Below, piece after piece: positions 25,870 through 38,064 of a stretch of 64,000 nucleotides of DNA. This DNA comes from Neurospora intermedia. Its lineage: Eukaryota; Ascomycota; Sordariomycetes; Sordariales; Sordariaceae. Numbering within the stretch: position 1 is the stretch's first letter; every line of letters starts with the position of its first letter. Under the pieces are notes generated by a model. The model ran no database searches and was not told the origin of the DNA. It saw only the letters and a program-made list of their open reading frames with translations. The stretch is from positions 2,170,001 through 2,234,000 of the forward strand of contig BTPP01000003.1 in NCBI GenBank assembly GCA_037102815.1. Reading direction: 5' to 3'. The translations under genes and the position numbers were made by a program.

Positions 25870-27600
25870 TGTATTACCCTTATTCTAAATATTCTTATTA
25901 GGATAATCCTTAGCCTAATAATTTTACTCTTTATAATTAAAGTATATTCCCTTATAGTATATATTATTAATTTCCTCTTTAAATAGGGCCTTCTAATTAA
26001 ATGCGTTAGAATTACCTCTAATTGAAGAGGAGCCTCTTCCTCTACGTCCGCCCTAGCCTCCTCTACCCTTTATATTAATAAAGGTACTTAGCGTAGTAGA
26101 CTACTTAATTACCTTCTAAATATACGCTACCTATTTAACCGTCTTTATATATTCATTGAAATTAATAGTATTAAATATAGCGTAGAGAACTATTCCTACT
26201 TAGAGCTCGGGAAAGAAACGATGATAGAAAGCTTCTTTCTACTATAATTAGGCGAACTAACACTCGCCAATAAAACGAATAAACTTATTCTTAAAAATAT
26301 AGAAATTATTTTAATATATATACAATTTTTCGAAGTCCTCCGTAGCTTAGCGAACAATATTAGGGTTATTATACTATTGTTTAAAATAAACTATTAATTT
26401 CTAGGAGGTTTTAATCTAATTGGAGTAAATATTCCGAAGGTAAGGCTGCAAATCTTTTATAGCGTATCCGGCCAAGTAATTCTCAATATAAATTTATTTA
26501 ATTTTATTATTGGCGAAATAATTAATATTAACCTTTAATTTATTACTGACGAATCGGTACTAAACTTCGAAGGTTACTATATCTTTAGACTTATTATTAT
26601 AATAAACGGGCGGATCAATAATTTTAAATAATTTACCACTTAAGGTAGATATAGTATATATAAAGCCGGCGGGAATTGTACTATAGTATATCGAATTATA
26701 GATAAGGTTAATAATAATTTAATTAAATAAATTAATCTCTTCTTTAACCTTAATTAATTTAGTTTCGCGTATAGTAAGGGTAGCCAATAAATCCTCAACC
26801 ACTTTACTCTAAATATAAAAATTATTAGCAATAAGATTACGGGGGATATTAAACTCGGGTTTAATACCTTCGGTACGCAAGCGGCGAATTTTTTTACGAT
26901 CGGCCTTATCGATAATAACTTCTATACCCTCCGAATAAACGGCAAATCTAATTTCGTTACCTCCTACATCTTCTACAATCGTATAAGGATAGTCCTTATC
27001 GGTATAAATCTATTTAAAATATAAAATCCACTTATTTAAATCGGCTATAGTACAGTTTAAATAATAGGAGATAATAAAAAGTTCCTCTTACTATTTCTTA
27101 TAGGCGAATATAACTAAAATACAAGCCTTCATCTCCTTATATATAACTTTAAAGTACTTCTAAAATTCTAATACAAAGTCGTTATAACTTATTAAATTAT
27201 TAAAACGGATATAGTCTACTCCTATATTAAATATTAATTAGAATAGGAAGTAAGGGCCTTTACTACTAAAGGTATAGTGTATTGCCATTTCCTTAATTTT
27301 AGCCTACAAATCTTCGTTTATATACTCGTTCGTATCCGGGAAGTGAAGGCTCTAAATTTAAAGGAGTACATTTTTAATATAATACTCGAAGGTAGCGTAA
27401 TCCGATACCTCTTCTAGGGTATCTCCAGTAATATTTTCGGTATTAAAGGTAATTATTTAGGTTTTATAAATAGTCGATACCCGGCGTTAGTCGATAGATT
27501 GTTGCTTTAAGCGGGTCTTTATAACCGGGTCTTTCTAATTCAATTTAGTAAAGTCGATTTCGACTTCTTAAATAGTTTGCGCCTTTATTTAGGCGGCTTC
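25870..27600 (-). pseudogene. Gypsy-1 gag pseudogene with CCHC zinc knuckle
   Basis: Gag forms the virus-like particle and binds element RNA. The minus-strand frame is readable from about 27,560. It contains SDYATFEYYIKNVLLQI, GPYFLFQLIFNIGVDYIRF and KAYFKVIYKEMK-like stretches consistent with a capsid region. An Arg/Gly-rich segment near 26,030-26,070 comes just before the nucleocapsid. The zinc knuckle at 25,901-25,960 reads YFNYKEQNYQAKDY, matching C-x2-C-x4-H-x4-C with every Cys and His codon converted to Tyr. Gln positions are TAA/TAG. Neither gag start nor stop can be fixed. Confidence 0.75.
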
Positions 27601-27769
27601 CTCGGGGTCGTACGCTATTATACTAGTATTCTAGTTTAATCTTCTAGTCTAGGTCGACGTTCGTATCGGCGGCGGGCAATAGTTGTATCGCGCGCAATCA
27701 ATCTTCTAGATCTTCAAATGGTGGGATATTTTAGATCGTCCCCGATAAGATTTTGGTTGATCTTTCGAT

Positions 27770-27984
27770 TGTTACGGCGAACAGAGGGAAGGAATGCGAC
27801 AAAGCGACAATAACCCTACTATTGAATGAAGATTGAAAGATGAAGAAGAAAGAAAAAACTAAGATACAGGAATGGATCTGGCTTGTTAAGAAATAGGTCC
27901 TGTGCGTTGCCGAGAACCGGGTGGGGCTCGCAGGTCCAGGCGTCAGTGAATGCCAATGACCAGCGGCTGAGCCGCGCCGTCACA
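27770..27984 (-). repeat. 5' LTR of Gypsy-1 (right in the window)
   Basis: 215-bp partner of the left LTR. It starts TGTTACGGCG in place of TGTCACGGCG and ends CGCCGTCACA, followed by TSD GGTAT. Transcription of the element would have run leftwards from here. The adjacent inner sequence should hold the primer-binding site, but I could not match it to a specific tRNA. Confidence 0.93.
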
Positions 27985-27989
27985 GGTAT

Positions 27990-28145
27990 TAAAAGATTAG
28001 CTATTTCCCCCGGGATATAGTACTTTACTTTCCCTATTATTATATATTTTAAATCATAATTTTATATATTATACGCAATGGTCAATTATTGCGCCACTTT
28101 TATTCGAAGTATAGCTTTGTAAAGATTATATCGATCTATACGCTT
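27990..28145. other. Short AT-rich target sequence right of Gypsy-1
   Basis: Begins after the GGTAT duplication. Contains CCCCCGGGATATAG and AT-rich sequence with no recognised motif. It leads into the coding-like stretch at 28,146. Confidence 0.4.
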
Positions 28146-29350
28146 AGAAGGTATAGATGGCTATCTATTAGCTATATTACTAGGACGAGGATAAAGATAA
28201 TAAAGACGTTATAATAAATAATAAACTAGTGGGCTATTTTATCCGAGCACTAGCTATAATAGCTATTAATAATTCGATTCTTATGAATACCCGGAATATT
28301 AGGGAGGTATATAATAATATTAATATCGAGGTGAAGTATAGTAGACGGTAGTATAAAAAGCTATGCTAGGCGGTATTAGCGGCTATAGCTAATAACCCCC
28401 GGGTATAGAAGGTATTCTAGAATCGTGCTTGTATAGACTCTGGACCTTCTTAGGCATTATTATTTCAACTATCTATAGTAAGCGGCCTGAAATAGATGGC
28501 CGAAAACAGTAAAGATAAAGAGGGTAGTATAGTTGCTATAGTAACGCTACTAAACCTCCTAAAGCGGATAAAAGAGTATATTTATAAGGCTCTTCGACCG
28601 AATGTTCATTTGGGTATACATTATAGCCGTATCCATAACGAATACAGTCCTCCTAGATTATTAAATATAATAGCAGAGGAAAAATATTATATGTAAATTC
28701 TATTACCCCTAAAAAAGTCTTGGCGCCCGTAGTATAGCGGATATACTGGTCCGACCTATACGTAATATATACAAGTATAAGAATTTGGCGTACAAAATTA
28801 GTACTTATGATTGGGATAACAATATTTGAGTAATTAAAGTTAATAACGATATAGACGATTCAAAGCAACGGCCCAGACTACCAACGGTAAAGACGTTAAA
28901 AAATAGATCCTCGAACAAAAGTACATTATTTATACTATTCGATTCGTACTACTCAATTCGTTTATTATCACCGACCCCAACTTCATAGAATAAATCCAGA
29001 ATATAGTTAAGGAAGCCCCTAATTTATTCGATAGTTTACTCTACTAAAAAGATAAATAGCGTATAGGTTTAACTATAGTACGAAAAGAGTAGGAATTCAA
29101 TATCCCGACTACCGCTAATCATATATATATCCGGCCTGTTATAATCGGAGAATTTGAGGCTATAGCGATGCGTAGGATTTAATACCCAATTATTAGCCTA
29201 AGTCCCAATTATCAACCTATTTCGTTTCGTACAATAACTAATAATTTCTATTGTACCTTATTATAAGCGTGCGAATTAAATTATAATATTAGGATTTTGA
29301 GATTTACTCTTAGTGCCTTGCAATATAGCAAGGAGTTATCCTGTTAAAAT
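28146..29350 (+). pseudogene. Unassigned RIP-damaged coding region of about 400 codons
   Basis: One plus-strand frame can be followed for about 1.2 kb with no frameshift; stops are almost all TAG/TAA in Gln-like positions. The only long open part is 28,496-28,696 (MAENSKDKEGSIVAIVTLLN, then RPNVHLGIHYSRIHNEY). Before it comes NTRNIREVYNNINIEVKYSR. After it come ITDPNFIEQIQNIVKEAPNL, QRIGLTIVRKEQEFNIP and YPIISLSPNYQPISFRT. The PNVHxGxHY block looks like a conserved piece of a larger fungal protein, probably mobile-element-borne, but I cannot name it. No terminal repeats could be tied to it. Confidence 0.45.
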
Positions 29351-30247
29351 AAATATATATATATAGTTCGAGCGCCCTGATATATATTTCTAATCCCACC
29401 ATATCCCGAGCCCCTTTCAATGTATAGGAGTTAACTATTAAGGTATTTCTTTTATCCTTATTACGTTCTACGCTATAATATTATATAATAGTAATATATT
29501 AGTAAGTTAAATATAATGTAATTATGCGGTTAGTGTTGTTAAATATACGAAATCGATAATAATACCTCTAAATCTTTTCAATTCCCTCTAAATTCCCCTA
29601 AATACGCTAGAATCTACTAAATACTATTTGAATTAGTAAATTCCACTACCTTTTCTATAGGTTTCGTATATAGCCCGGCTCCGAAGTTGGATTTTCACAT
29701 AGAAACTATACTAAGTATAGCCTTTTAGGGCGTTTTATAGTACTTTTAGGTACTATACCTTCTTTATCGGCGACTATATTAGGTACCACGACGGCGCTGC
29801 TATAGGCCATATCGACTACATCTTTGTTTATAAGTAAAAGTAGTATAATAAGCGCCGCATATTCCTCGTATTAACTAAAATAATAGTTATAAATATAACG
29901 GTTGTAAGCCTTAGGCTTCTACTAATTAAAGAAATAGATGAAATATTAATTCTTAGCTTACTAGTAGTACTAACGGACAAAGTTTATATTATAGACGTTT
30001 CGAAAATTCATAAACGCCGGGGACTTTACCAACCAAAATAGGTGCTAGTGACTTGGGATATTATCTAGCTATAAACACTTTATAATAGTGAGTATTAGAG
30101 TAAATACCTTAAATGCCTTACTAATTACTATACAAAATATACTGATTTATCTATAGTAATTAGAGTCTTTATATAATATATTGTAGTATTATTAGCTATA
30201 TCCTATCTTATTATCTAATCTAATATCTTATTCGCTACTATATAGAA
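29351..30247. other. AT-rich region without recognised genes, left flank of Gypsy-2
   Basis: Contains decayed sequence with scattered coding-like words but no frame I can support. There are no internal copies elsewhere in the window. It ends with the GGCTG target duplication of the second gypsy element at 30,248-30,252. Confidence 0.4.
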
Positions 30248-30252
30248 GGCTG

Positions 30253-30543
30253 TGTAAGGGGACAGTAGAGCGATACGTAGGTGCTGGCCTTATGTGGTAT
30301 ATTAAGGTTCTACAAAGAAAGAAAGGAGAAAACGCTACCCTCCGGGTCGCTCGAGTGCCAGAGTTTAAATAGCCGTGCGCTGGCTGCCTGGTAGCCTGAG
30401 GCAGCTAGAGAATGCTCCAGAAGGCTCGGGCGCTGTAGTATAGTGCCCGGGTTGTTTAGGCAATTTTAATGCGGGTTGCTATTTTAATACTTAAGTTTAG
30501 CTAATTAGAGCCAAATGCTTTAACGGACGCCAGTCCTATAATA
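30253..30543 (-). repeat. 3' LTR of Gypsy-2 (left in the window)
   Basis: Begins TGTAAGGGGACAG and ends CTATAATA where the partner has CCATAACA. Transitions relative to the partner cluster in its right (element-facing) half. The outer half keeps GC-rich sequence such as GCGCTGGCTGCCTGGTAGCC. Confidence 0.92.
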
Positions 30544-30749
30544 TTAGCCCCCCCCCTTCTCCCTCTAGTTATAGTTGCGTACTATAGTTAATATTTATAT
30601 CGCTTTTATTTTACCCTTCTATAATTCTTATTCTCCTTCTTATTCTTTTAATAAATAATTGTAACTATATTGTACGTATATTTTTAATTCTACTTTAGAA
30701 TACCTTCAAATAACTATTACTAACCTTTAATTATAGTACCCGTTCTAAT

Positions 30750-32690
30750 TAAGATCCCTTCGGGCTCCGGCCTACTATTTTAATTTATTATTGCCCGGCT
30801 ATAGCTATTCTTATACCTATACCCGTCCTTACGTCCGCGCCCGTTCCTACGCTCAAGCCCGCCTCCGCTCTTACGCTTACGTCCGCTCTTATTCTTGAGC
30901 TTACGCCTACTATTACTCTAGCGCCTACTTTTAATCCTATTATACCGGTCTCTCCGGTACCCTAAACCCCTAATAGTAGCAGCGGCGGCGGTAATTACCG
31001 TAAATTCACTAAGGCCCCTATTAAGGGTACTATAATTAATTAGTACTCCTAATATATAGTATTAGGGGACCTCGGCGCTTATGTACCCGATAAGGGTAAA
31101 GATTATTACGTACTTTATATATATTTAAAGAATTCCGCTACTTACTGGTAGTAGCCCTCTACCGTTTAAGAATAATATTTCTTCTAATTAAAGGAAGGCT
31201 ACCTAAGTAGTAAAACTCTATTTTATTAATCCTTCCGGTATATAGTAATTACAGTTTATAATTTTAATTAATTAACGGCCGAGGGCTATATTGTTCTGTA
31301 AGTATTTTTAAATCCCTTCGTTCTAACTTAATTACTAATTTAAATTCTAATAATATTATTTACTTTATATTCAATTATTCCGTTAGTAAAGTATTGCTAA
31401 CCCCCCTTTCTATTATTATAATACTTCTAATTATAATTTTAAACGTTCTTTCGTCCTTAGCCCCGACCTTAATCGAAGTATTTGAAAAATTAAGGGCTCT
31501 AGAGGAGAATTATTAGGTTCTTCGTACGGATTGGGGTAGTTTAGCGGCCTTATAATCGTCGTTATTCGCTAGACTAGAGGCCTCGGTAAATATTATTATA
31601 GTGTTTACCCGGAATATTGAATATACCGCCATTACGGCCGTTATTCACTTAAATATTTTTATTACTGGAATTAATGCCCGGATATTTAAAATAGTTTAAA
31701 CCTTTTAGAAGGGAGTAATTGAAGCGTGCTTCAACTATGCAGAGGAGGTGGATGACTTTCACAGTCTGGGGGTTCTTGAACCCACATCCACCGGAGCGGC
31801 CTGTTGAAGGACGGTTCGTCTATAGCCAGGTTTCTTTGTTGAAGTTTCTTGGCCTCTCATTGGTCAAAAGCGTGGCACGGCCCTACACTTGGTCAGGGCG
31901 TCTTGCCAAGCCATACTTTAATTGGCTACTTCGCAGACAGTGTCGACGACAGTCCACGCCAGAATACACTGGGTCCTTCCGTTTTTGAAATCCTTCACCA
32001 TATCGCCCATCGATAAGGTTATCGTCGTCCTCCCTCTCTGCCCTGCATCATGGAAGCCATCCCAATGAAGTAATGCAACGAAGCAACGAAGCAAGGAAGT
32101 AAGGAAGTAAGGAAGCAATGAAGCAAGGAAGCAAGGAAGCAAGGAAGCAAGGAAGAAAGGAAGAAAGGAAGAAAGGAAGCAATTGGGTAAGGACGGCTAC
32201 AGCCGTCCGAACAAGAGATACAGATATAGGTCGGTAGTATCCACGCTTCAGTAATACAGCGGGCGTTGCTTGAACTAGGGATCCAGCATCGCATCGGTGT
32301 CTGAAAACTATTTTAGCTAGGGCGGTAAGTATTATTTTTAACGAGTCGATTAGGGAATTAAAGAATTAAATAGAGAAGTTAGAGGAATAACGTAGGATAA
32401 TAAAGGGGGATGGGGTATTACTGGGGGAAGAGGAGTTGTATATTCGCTTAAATTTATTATTTAGTAGGGAGAAAATAGTAAGTATTAGAAAGTTAGAAGA
32501 GGAAGAGGAAATGAAATTGGGGGAGGGGGTAATAAATATTCGGGTATTAGAAGAGGATTTAACGGGGTTAATAGAAATAATATAATAGGAGGGGGATATT
32601 CCGGAGGAAAAGCGGTAATTAAAGAAGGTAGTTCGATTTTTAGACGTAATAAAGGAAATAGAATCTCCTTCAAAGAAGAAGAGAAAACTA
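30750..32690 (+). pseudogene. Antisense third ORF inside Gypsy-2 (Pro/Thr-rich, conserved-looking core, coiled coil, NLS-like tail)
   Basis: The ORF runs opposite to gag-pol between pol and the 3' LTR. One plus-strand frame is followed by eye, with TAA/TAG at Gln-like codons. It has a Pro/Thr/Ala-rich start (PTLKPASALTLTSALILE), then SSSGGGNYRKFTKAPIKGT and VLGDLGAYVPDKGKDYYVLY. A segment IEVFEKLRALEEN is followed by the S1 repeat, which splits the ORF at 31,718-32,313. After S1 comes a heptad-like ESIRELKN, REKIVSIRKLEEEEEMKLGE region, ending SPSKKKRKL at about 32,690, a plausible nuclear localisation signal. S1 aside, about 450 residues remain. I do not recognise the family. It may be an element-borne accessory gene or an older captured sequence. 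Confidence 0.5.
31718..32313 (+). repeat. Short dispersed repeat S1 (about 0.6 kb)
   Basis: Nearly the whole segment reappears inverted at 42,719-43,254 (S2), and its ends reappear joined at 52,503-52,577 (S3). It begins TTGAAGCGTGCTTCAACTAT and ends CATCGCATCGGTGTCTGAAA. Inside are a GAAG(C/G)AAG-type microsatellite (32,078-32,180) and a small hairpin, GGACGGCTACAGCCGTCC, near 32,190. It is GC-richer than its surroundings. Open frames within it (for example 31,719-31,988) are not conserved in S2 as such and are unlikely to be genes. I could not prove a target duplication, so class (SINE, MITE or other) is open. Confidence 0.75.
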
Positions 32691-32779
32691 TAAGTTCCCC
32701 ACAATAGTATTACTACAATATTATTATCTTTAAATATAATAGTCAAATTAAGTACTAGGGCGGCGTCGGGTATTAGAAA

Positions 32780-35700
32780 CTTTTAAGTATAATGGACTAT
32801 TAGTAGCGGCGTTTTAAGTAGGCGGCCGCACTTTTTACCTCCGGGTACCAATTTTACTTACTTTTCTTATTCTATTAATACTTTCCTTAATACTTTCTTT
32901 TTTATAAATTAATTTAGGGGTCTATTATTAATTCGAATATCCTTATACTATCTTTCGAAGAGCTCGAACGCTTTAATATTCTAAAAGTCTTTAAACGGGT
33001 ACTATAAAGGTTTATAATAACCTTTCTACTTTACTAATACTATTCTATTATTTAGGGTTCCTCTAATATATAGGATCTCCTCTATATAGTATTCCTCTTC
33101 TCTATCTACAACTACCAGCGGCGGTTATTCATCAGCGAGGATTTAGCCGGATAAGGGGTCTCTAGTAACCTACTAGAGGAAATTAATATAAAAAATATTA
33201 TAAATATTATTTAGGAGCCCCGAAAGTTCTATAATTAGCAGTGAGAGTACCTTCGAAATAGTATATTTAACGTATAATTAGTCTAACTTCTTCTTAGGTC
33301 TTAATAAAGCGTAATTCTTAAAATTAAATTATACTTTATTACCTACTTAAAACCTTTCTAGGGGCTAATAGGTACAATTAACAAATTTCTTTTACTCTTA
33401 AGCCGCTATAGCTATTATAATTTAATATAAGTCCATAATTTATAATAACTTTTCAATAAATTACTAGGCCCGGATATCGGCTAGGGTTTTAGAATTTCTA
33501 ATAGCTTCGGGGACTACCGGGATTACCGACTCTAAATTAAATCTATAAACGGCAAAGAAAGGGGATATACCGATTAAAATATTAATACGGCTATTAATCG
33601 CCAATTATACTAGCGGATACTATTCGTACTAATCGTCTTACGCCTAATTAATATACACTCTTAAAAAGGTTTATACTTCTTAATTCATTTATTCTAGTCC
33701 GTTATTAGTCTAAGGATAATAGGCGGTACTAAGAAGCTACCTAATCCCAAATAATTCGTAGAGTCTGCTCTAGAACCGCCCGGTCTAATTAAAGCGCCGG
33801 TTATTAATTATAGACTATAATTACCTATAATACCTTATAAAACAGCTTATAAACCTCTTAGTATAAATTTTAACGTTTATTAATAGTATTAACTCTAATA
33901 TAACGTTCTTACTAAAGCGGTCCTTAATAATAAATAGGTAAATATTCCTTCTAATTAATAGGAAGTCCGTAATAAAGTCTATTTAGATCTCTCGGAAAAA
34001 TTAGTCCCGTACTAATATTGATTAAAATAACCCCTTTTTTTAGGCTCTCTAATATTTAATAGAATTATATATATAGCAATTATATAAGGACTATCTTACG
34101 TAAATTCTAAATAGTAACTAGTAGAAGTAATAAATAAGAGTTATGATAGTACTTTTTCTACCGGGGTATCCGAATATTTAAGAGTCGTACGTAATTTGGA
34201 TAATACGAGTACAGAAGGTATTAAATTCCCAATTAGAATCGAATAGCTTTATAGCTTCTACTTCGGTAATTACTAGGTATCCTAGAATTTAGAGCCTTCC
34301 TTAATAATTTAAACGTCCGAAATCGTTAATAGAATAATTAACAATTTGAATTTTAAATTTAAAAGAGGAGGGTAAATTTCTTATATTACTTTTTACCGCT
34401 TTAAAGACTTACTAATATATAGCGTCCCTTCCTATTATAATATTCTAAAGCTATTACAAATCCGGATCTTTAAAGACTTTTATACCCTTCCCCCGGGCCG
34501 TTCGAAAACCCCGAAGGTTTATTACCGAAATACGGATATAATTGTATAGAGCGGATTCGGGGATGAATTAAAGGTTTTAAATTTCCTTATTATCTTCGGT
34601 AGGGTAATTCTAATTTCTCCGAAATAATATATCTAGTATTACTATTTTCCTACCCGGCTAGTACTAGAATTTAAAAGAGAACCTAGAGAAGTATTCGGCC
34701 TAATAGGCTTACCGTTCGGATAAATATTACCGGGTTATAAAATACTTTAAATTCCGGTAATTAATTAGCATAATAAAAGTATTATAACTATAGAATTCGA
34801 TTTACTATTTTTACAAGTAATCGATAATCGTTAGTATTTCTTTATTATAAATAGGGTAATTACGTTCGGCTAGCTTTAATTTCCTTAAATAGAATACTAT
34901 TATACGCCGCTAGCCGTCCACTTCCTAAATAAGGTAGCCCTTAAGCGTAAAGCCGCTACAATTAATCTCGAGGAAGGTCGGGCGCTCGGGATCCTATTCG
35001 GTTAGAATCAATATTCGAATAAATAATATTTTAAATAATTAAAAAGCTTTTTTATACGCTACCGACTATTTAAATAGGACCCCTTTGCCGGTTAGCGCCG
35101 TAAGCGGCGCAATTATTATAGTAAATTCTAAAATAAATATCCAGTAGTAGTTTATAAATTCTAAAAAACTCCGGACTCCCTTCTAAAATATTAGAGCAGC
35201 CTACTCTAAAATAGCCTTAATTTTTTTAAGGTCCGTTTAAATATTTACACCAGCGTAAATAATAAATCCTAAATATTTAACTTTCTTAATAGCGAATTTA
35301 TATTTATTTAGGTCTAAATAAAGTTTAGTATTTTTAAAGCGTTCGAATATTATACGGACCTTCTATATATAGTCTTCTTAAGACCCGTCTATAAAAATAA
35401 ATATATTATTTATATATACCGAATAAAAGTTATTAAAGAATTCCCGTAGTATTTGGTTAATATACTATTAAAAGGTAATTAGAATATCATATAGCCTAAA
35501 GGGGATTATTAACTATTTAAATAGGCTATAGCGGGTCCGAAATACTATCTTATATTCTTTTCTTTCTATTATTCTAATTTTATAGAACGTTTGCATTATA
35601 TTTACCTTAGAGAACTATTTTATCCCCTTAAATACCCGAAATATTTCTTAAATAAGTGGTAGAGGATATTAATTAGTTTGAATAATTATATTGAAGGTTC

Positions 35701-36600
35701 GGTAATTATAATAAAAGTAAAGGCCTCCGTCCGGCTTCCAAATAAAGAGGACGGACGCTCTAGTAGCCGAATTACTAGCCCGAATAAAACCTTTATTTAT
35801 TAAATCCTAAAGAATCTTTTTAAGTATTAAAAATTCTTTTTAAAATATATTATATAATAGGTCGAAGGGAAGTGGGAGGTTTCTACTATCTAGCCCCTTT
35901 TTTAATTTAATTTTTAAGTTAATTCCGGGCTTATATTCGTTAAGGTAATCGGCTTCCTACTTTTTAAAAAGAGGGATAAAGTTTTAAAAGTCTTCGGGGA
36001 TAATTTATTAGAACTCTTTGTTAATTTAGACCCTTTTGGGCGTTAGAGCCTTCTTAATATCCTTTAGCCGAATAATAAATATAAAGGCTTCTATAGTAGC
36101 CCGGCCTTCCGTTTTATTTATACGACGGATATAGTTAATAAAAGTAGTAGTAAAAATATATACTACTCTTTAAAATTCTTCGAGAAATAGGGTCTTAGGC
36201 TTAAATTTGTTAATATAGTTTATTTAAAATTGAGTAACGTTATACTAGAATTTCTCCTCGTAGGGAATTAAATAAATTTAATTAGCCGTTAACTATAGCT
36301 TCCTAAGAATAATAAGGTATTCGAACTCCGGTACTACGTATATATAAATTAGTAAAATATAATTTTAAAGCTCTATAAAGAAATATATAATACTTTAAAT
36401 AGAGGCGCCTTTTATAATTGCTATAGTACTTCGGATTTACCGAGCCAGGATCGGGATAATAGAAATTTAGAAATTCCGAATAATATTTTTACTAATAGTA
36501 GTATAGTACTAGTAACCTTTATTAATAAGGGTGTAGAATAGATTAGTAGAATTAATAACAATTAGTATTAATATTAGGCCTATTTCTATTTAGGGTTTAA
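32780..36600 (-). pseudogene. Gypsy-2 pol pseudogene: RT, RNase H, integrase, chromodomain
   Basis: The RT catalytic box is at 35,391-35,420 (VYINNIFIFI, expected VYLDDILIFS). RNase H is unusually readable at about 34,700-34,990: GFTLKGYLI, EVDGxRRIIVFYLRKLKLAE, NYPIYNKEILTIIDYL, LINYRNLKYF and YLSER. The integrase lies left of it. A C-terminal chromodomain at about 32,925-33,120 reads DREEEYYIEEILYIRG, NNRIVLVKxKGYYKPLxYPF and FELFERQYKDI. The pol frame ends about 100 bp from the end of the opposite-strand ORF, giving a tail-to-tail arrangement. Confidence 0.85.
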
Positions 36601-36649
36601 ATTCTTCTACTTTACTTAATACTTCGGGGGTAGGTTCTAATACCCGATT

Positions 36650-38050
36650 TCGTATTAGAACTACTCTTTTCCCTAGTCTAATTCAAAGTTTAGGAATTTA
36701 GTTATTCGAAATTCTTTATTAAATAATAGGGCTATTTAAATAGTTTAAATACGTATTCCCTTACTTTAAAGGTTTATAATCGGGAAGTACTAGTACTTAA
36801 TAATAATATAGCCAGTAACACTATAACAAATATACTATCTTTTAGTACGGCGCTTATCCCTTTCTTTTTAAAATACTTATTTAACCCGTCCCTTTTATAG
36901 AGTAGAGGAGCCCTTACTTCGAGCGCTGCGAGTATTAATTGTATCTATAAGGATATTGCTATTAGTATTATATTAAATTCTAAAGGACAGAATAGAGGAA
37001 CTTTAGGTTTAGTATTAATAGTTAGAACGACCCGAACCGGTAGCAACAGGGATATATATTCTAAATCGCTAGTTATTTTAATTACTATTCTATAGATAAT
37101 TCTAGTAGAGGGCCCGGAATTCTATAGTCTTTTCGTACTTGTAAACGATATTTTAGAGCTACTCTACGTAAGTAAAATAATTATTAGAGAATTTAATAAT
37201 AAAAAGGTAATTATTAAACTTCTTATTAATAGCGCAATAAAGGAATTCCAATTTGGCGCAGCTATCCCAATTATAACCGCTAGCCTTTAAAAACTTATCG
37301 TCGAAGTTAGTAAAGAATTTGGAAAATAGTTCGCTATCTTTCTATTTTATTTTAATAAAGTTATTAAGAGTGTAATTTTAAATATAATAAATACCGAAGA
37401 TTTACCGGATTTATTCGAATAATTTAATTGGGTCTTTATTATTAGAGAAGGTACGGGCGGTCTAATAACCCTCTAATCTCTATTATTTATTAGTTAGTAG
37501 GGTATTGAATATTTCAATCTATATAGTATTGGGATCGGTACGTAGGCCGGCCTTAAAATCGGTATTATAAATTTTAATTAGTTTATTATAATAAAAAAAA
37601 AAGGTAGTAGGTTTACTGTCCTACTTAGGGAATTCGAGTAGCTTCTATTAATATAATTCATTAGAATTATAATCGGACTCTTTATTAGTATTATTATTAG
37701 CTTTAGACTTCCCTTTATCCTTACCGGTACTATTAAAGAAATCCTATTTAGTAGGATATATAAATTTAGGTTTAAGGGTAGGCTGGGAGTAGATAGAGAA
37801 AGGGATTATAAATTTAACCTTCCCCTTTAATTTAGGGCTCGCTTATAAAACTTAGAGTAGGGTTCCGAATAAGCTAGTAGTATCGAAGGAGGCTCTAGCG
37901 CTCCTAATTATTAGAAAATTATAAGAAACTTCTATATTAGTATCGGTATTATTATTATTATTCAATATAAAAAAAGAGACTATTCTAATACTAATATACG
38001 CCGTACTATTAACTATAAGCAATCCTTCCTTCCAATAGTTAACTAATAAG
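36650..38050 (-). pseudogene. Gypsy-2 gag pseudogene
   Basis: The minus-strand frame is readable from just inside the 5' LTR. It contains TGKDKGKSKANNNTNKESDY, PTTFFFYYNKLIKIYNTDFK and KDSELFSKFFTNFDDKFLKA, followed by LEFLYCAINKKFNNYL. The last two resemble the capsid region of gypsy gag, with a run of helices and a FxxF-rich core. Gln codons are now TAA/TAG. I could not place a zinc knuckle with confidence. Start and stop are not resolved. Confidence 0.65.
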
Positions 38051-38064
38051 AAGGTAGAACTTAA

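Larger units (their letters stand above)
20546..27984 (-). mobile_element. Ty3/gypsy LTR retrotransposon (chromovirus) Gypsy-1
   Basis: Two 215-bp direct repeats (20,546-20,760 and 27,770-27,984) begin TGTYACGGCGAAC and end CGCCGTCACA, within a 5-bp duplication GGTAT (20,541-20,545 and 27,985-27,989). Gag-pol is on the minus strand. A purine tract (rc GAGGGGGGGGTGA) abuts the left LTR, which is therefore the 3' LTR. By eye the LTRs differ at seven sites, all transitions. The interior is 7.0 kb and heavily RIPped. It contains a MULE-derived insertion at 21,292-21,706. Confidence 0.95.

Noticed and set aside
28722-28790. tRNA-like start GCGCCCGTAGTATAGCGG with an A-box-like sequence
   Set aside because: No matching acceptor stem, B box or anticodon arm follows at the right distance, and it lies inside a continuous coding-like frame. 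A similar CGCCCGTAGTATAG word at 52,849 also lacks tRNA structure.
31687-32325. Possible 11-bp TIR TAAAATAGTTT around S1
   Set aside because: The same word is not found on both sides of S2 and S3 and can be explained by AT-rich host sequence.
32366-32746. 126-residue minus-strand ORF in Gypsy-2
   Set aside because: It is the complement of the coiled-coil part of the plus-strand ORF, rich in Ser/Phe/Ile because the sense strand is GAA/GAG/AAA-rich.
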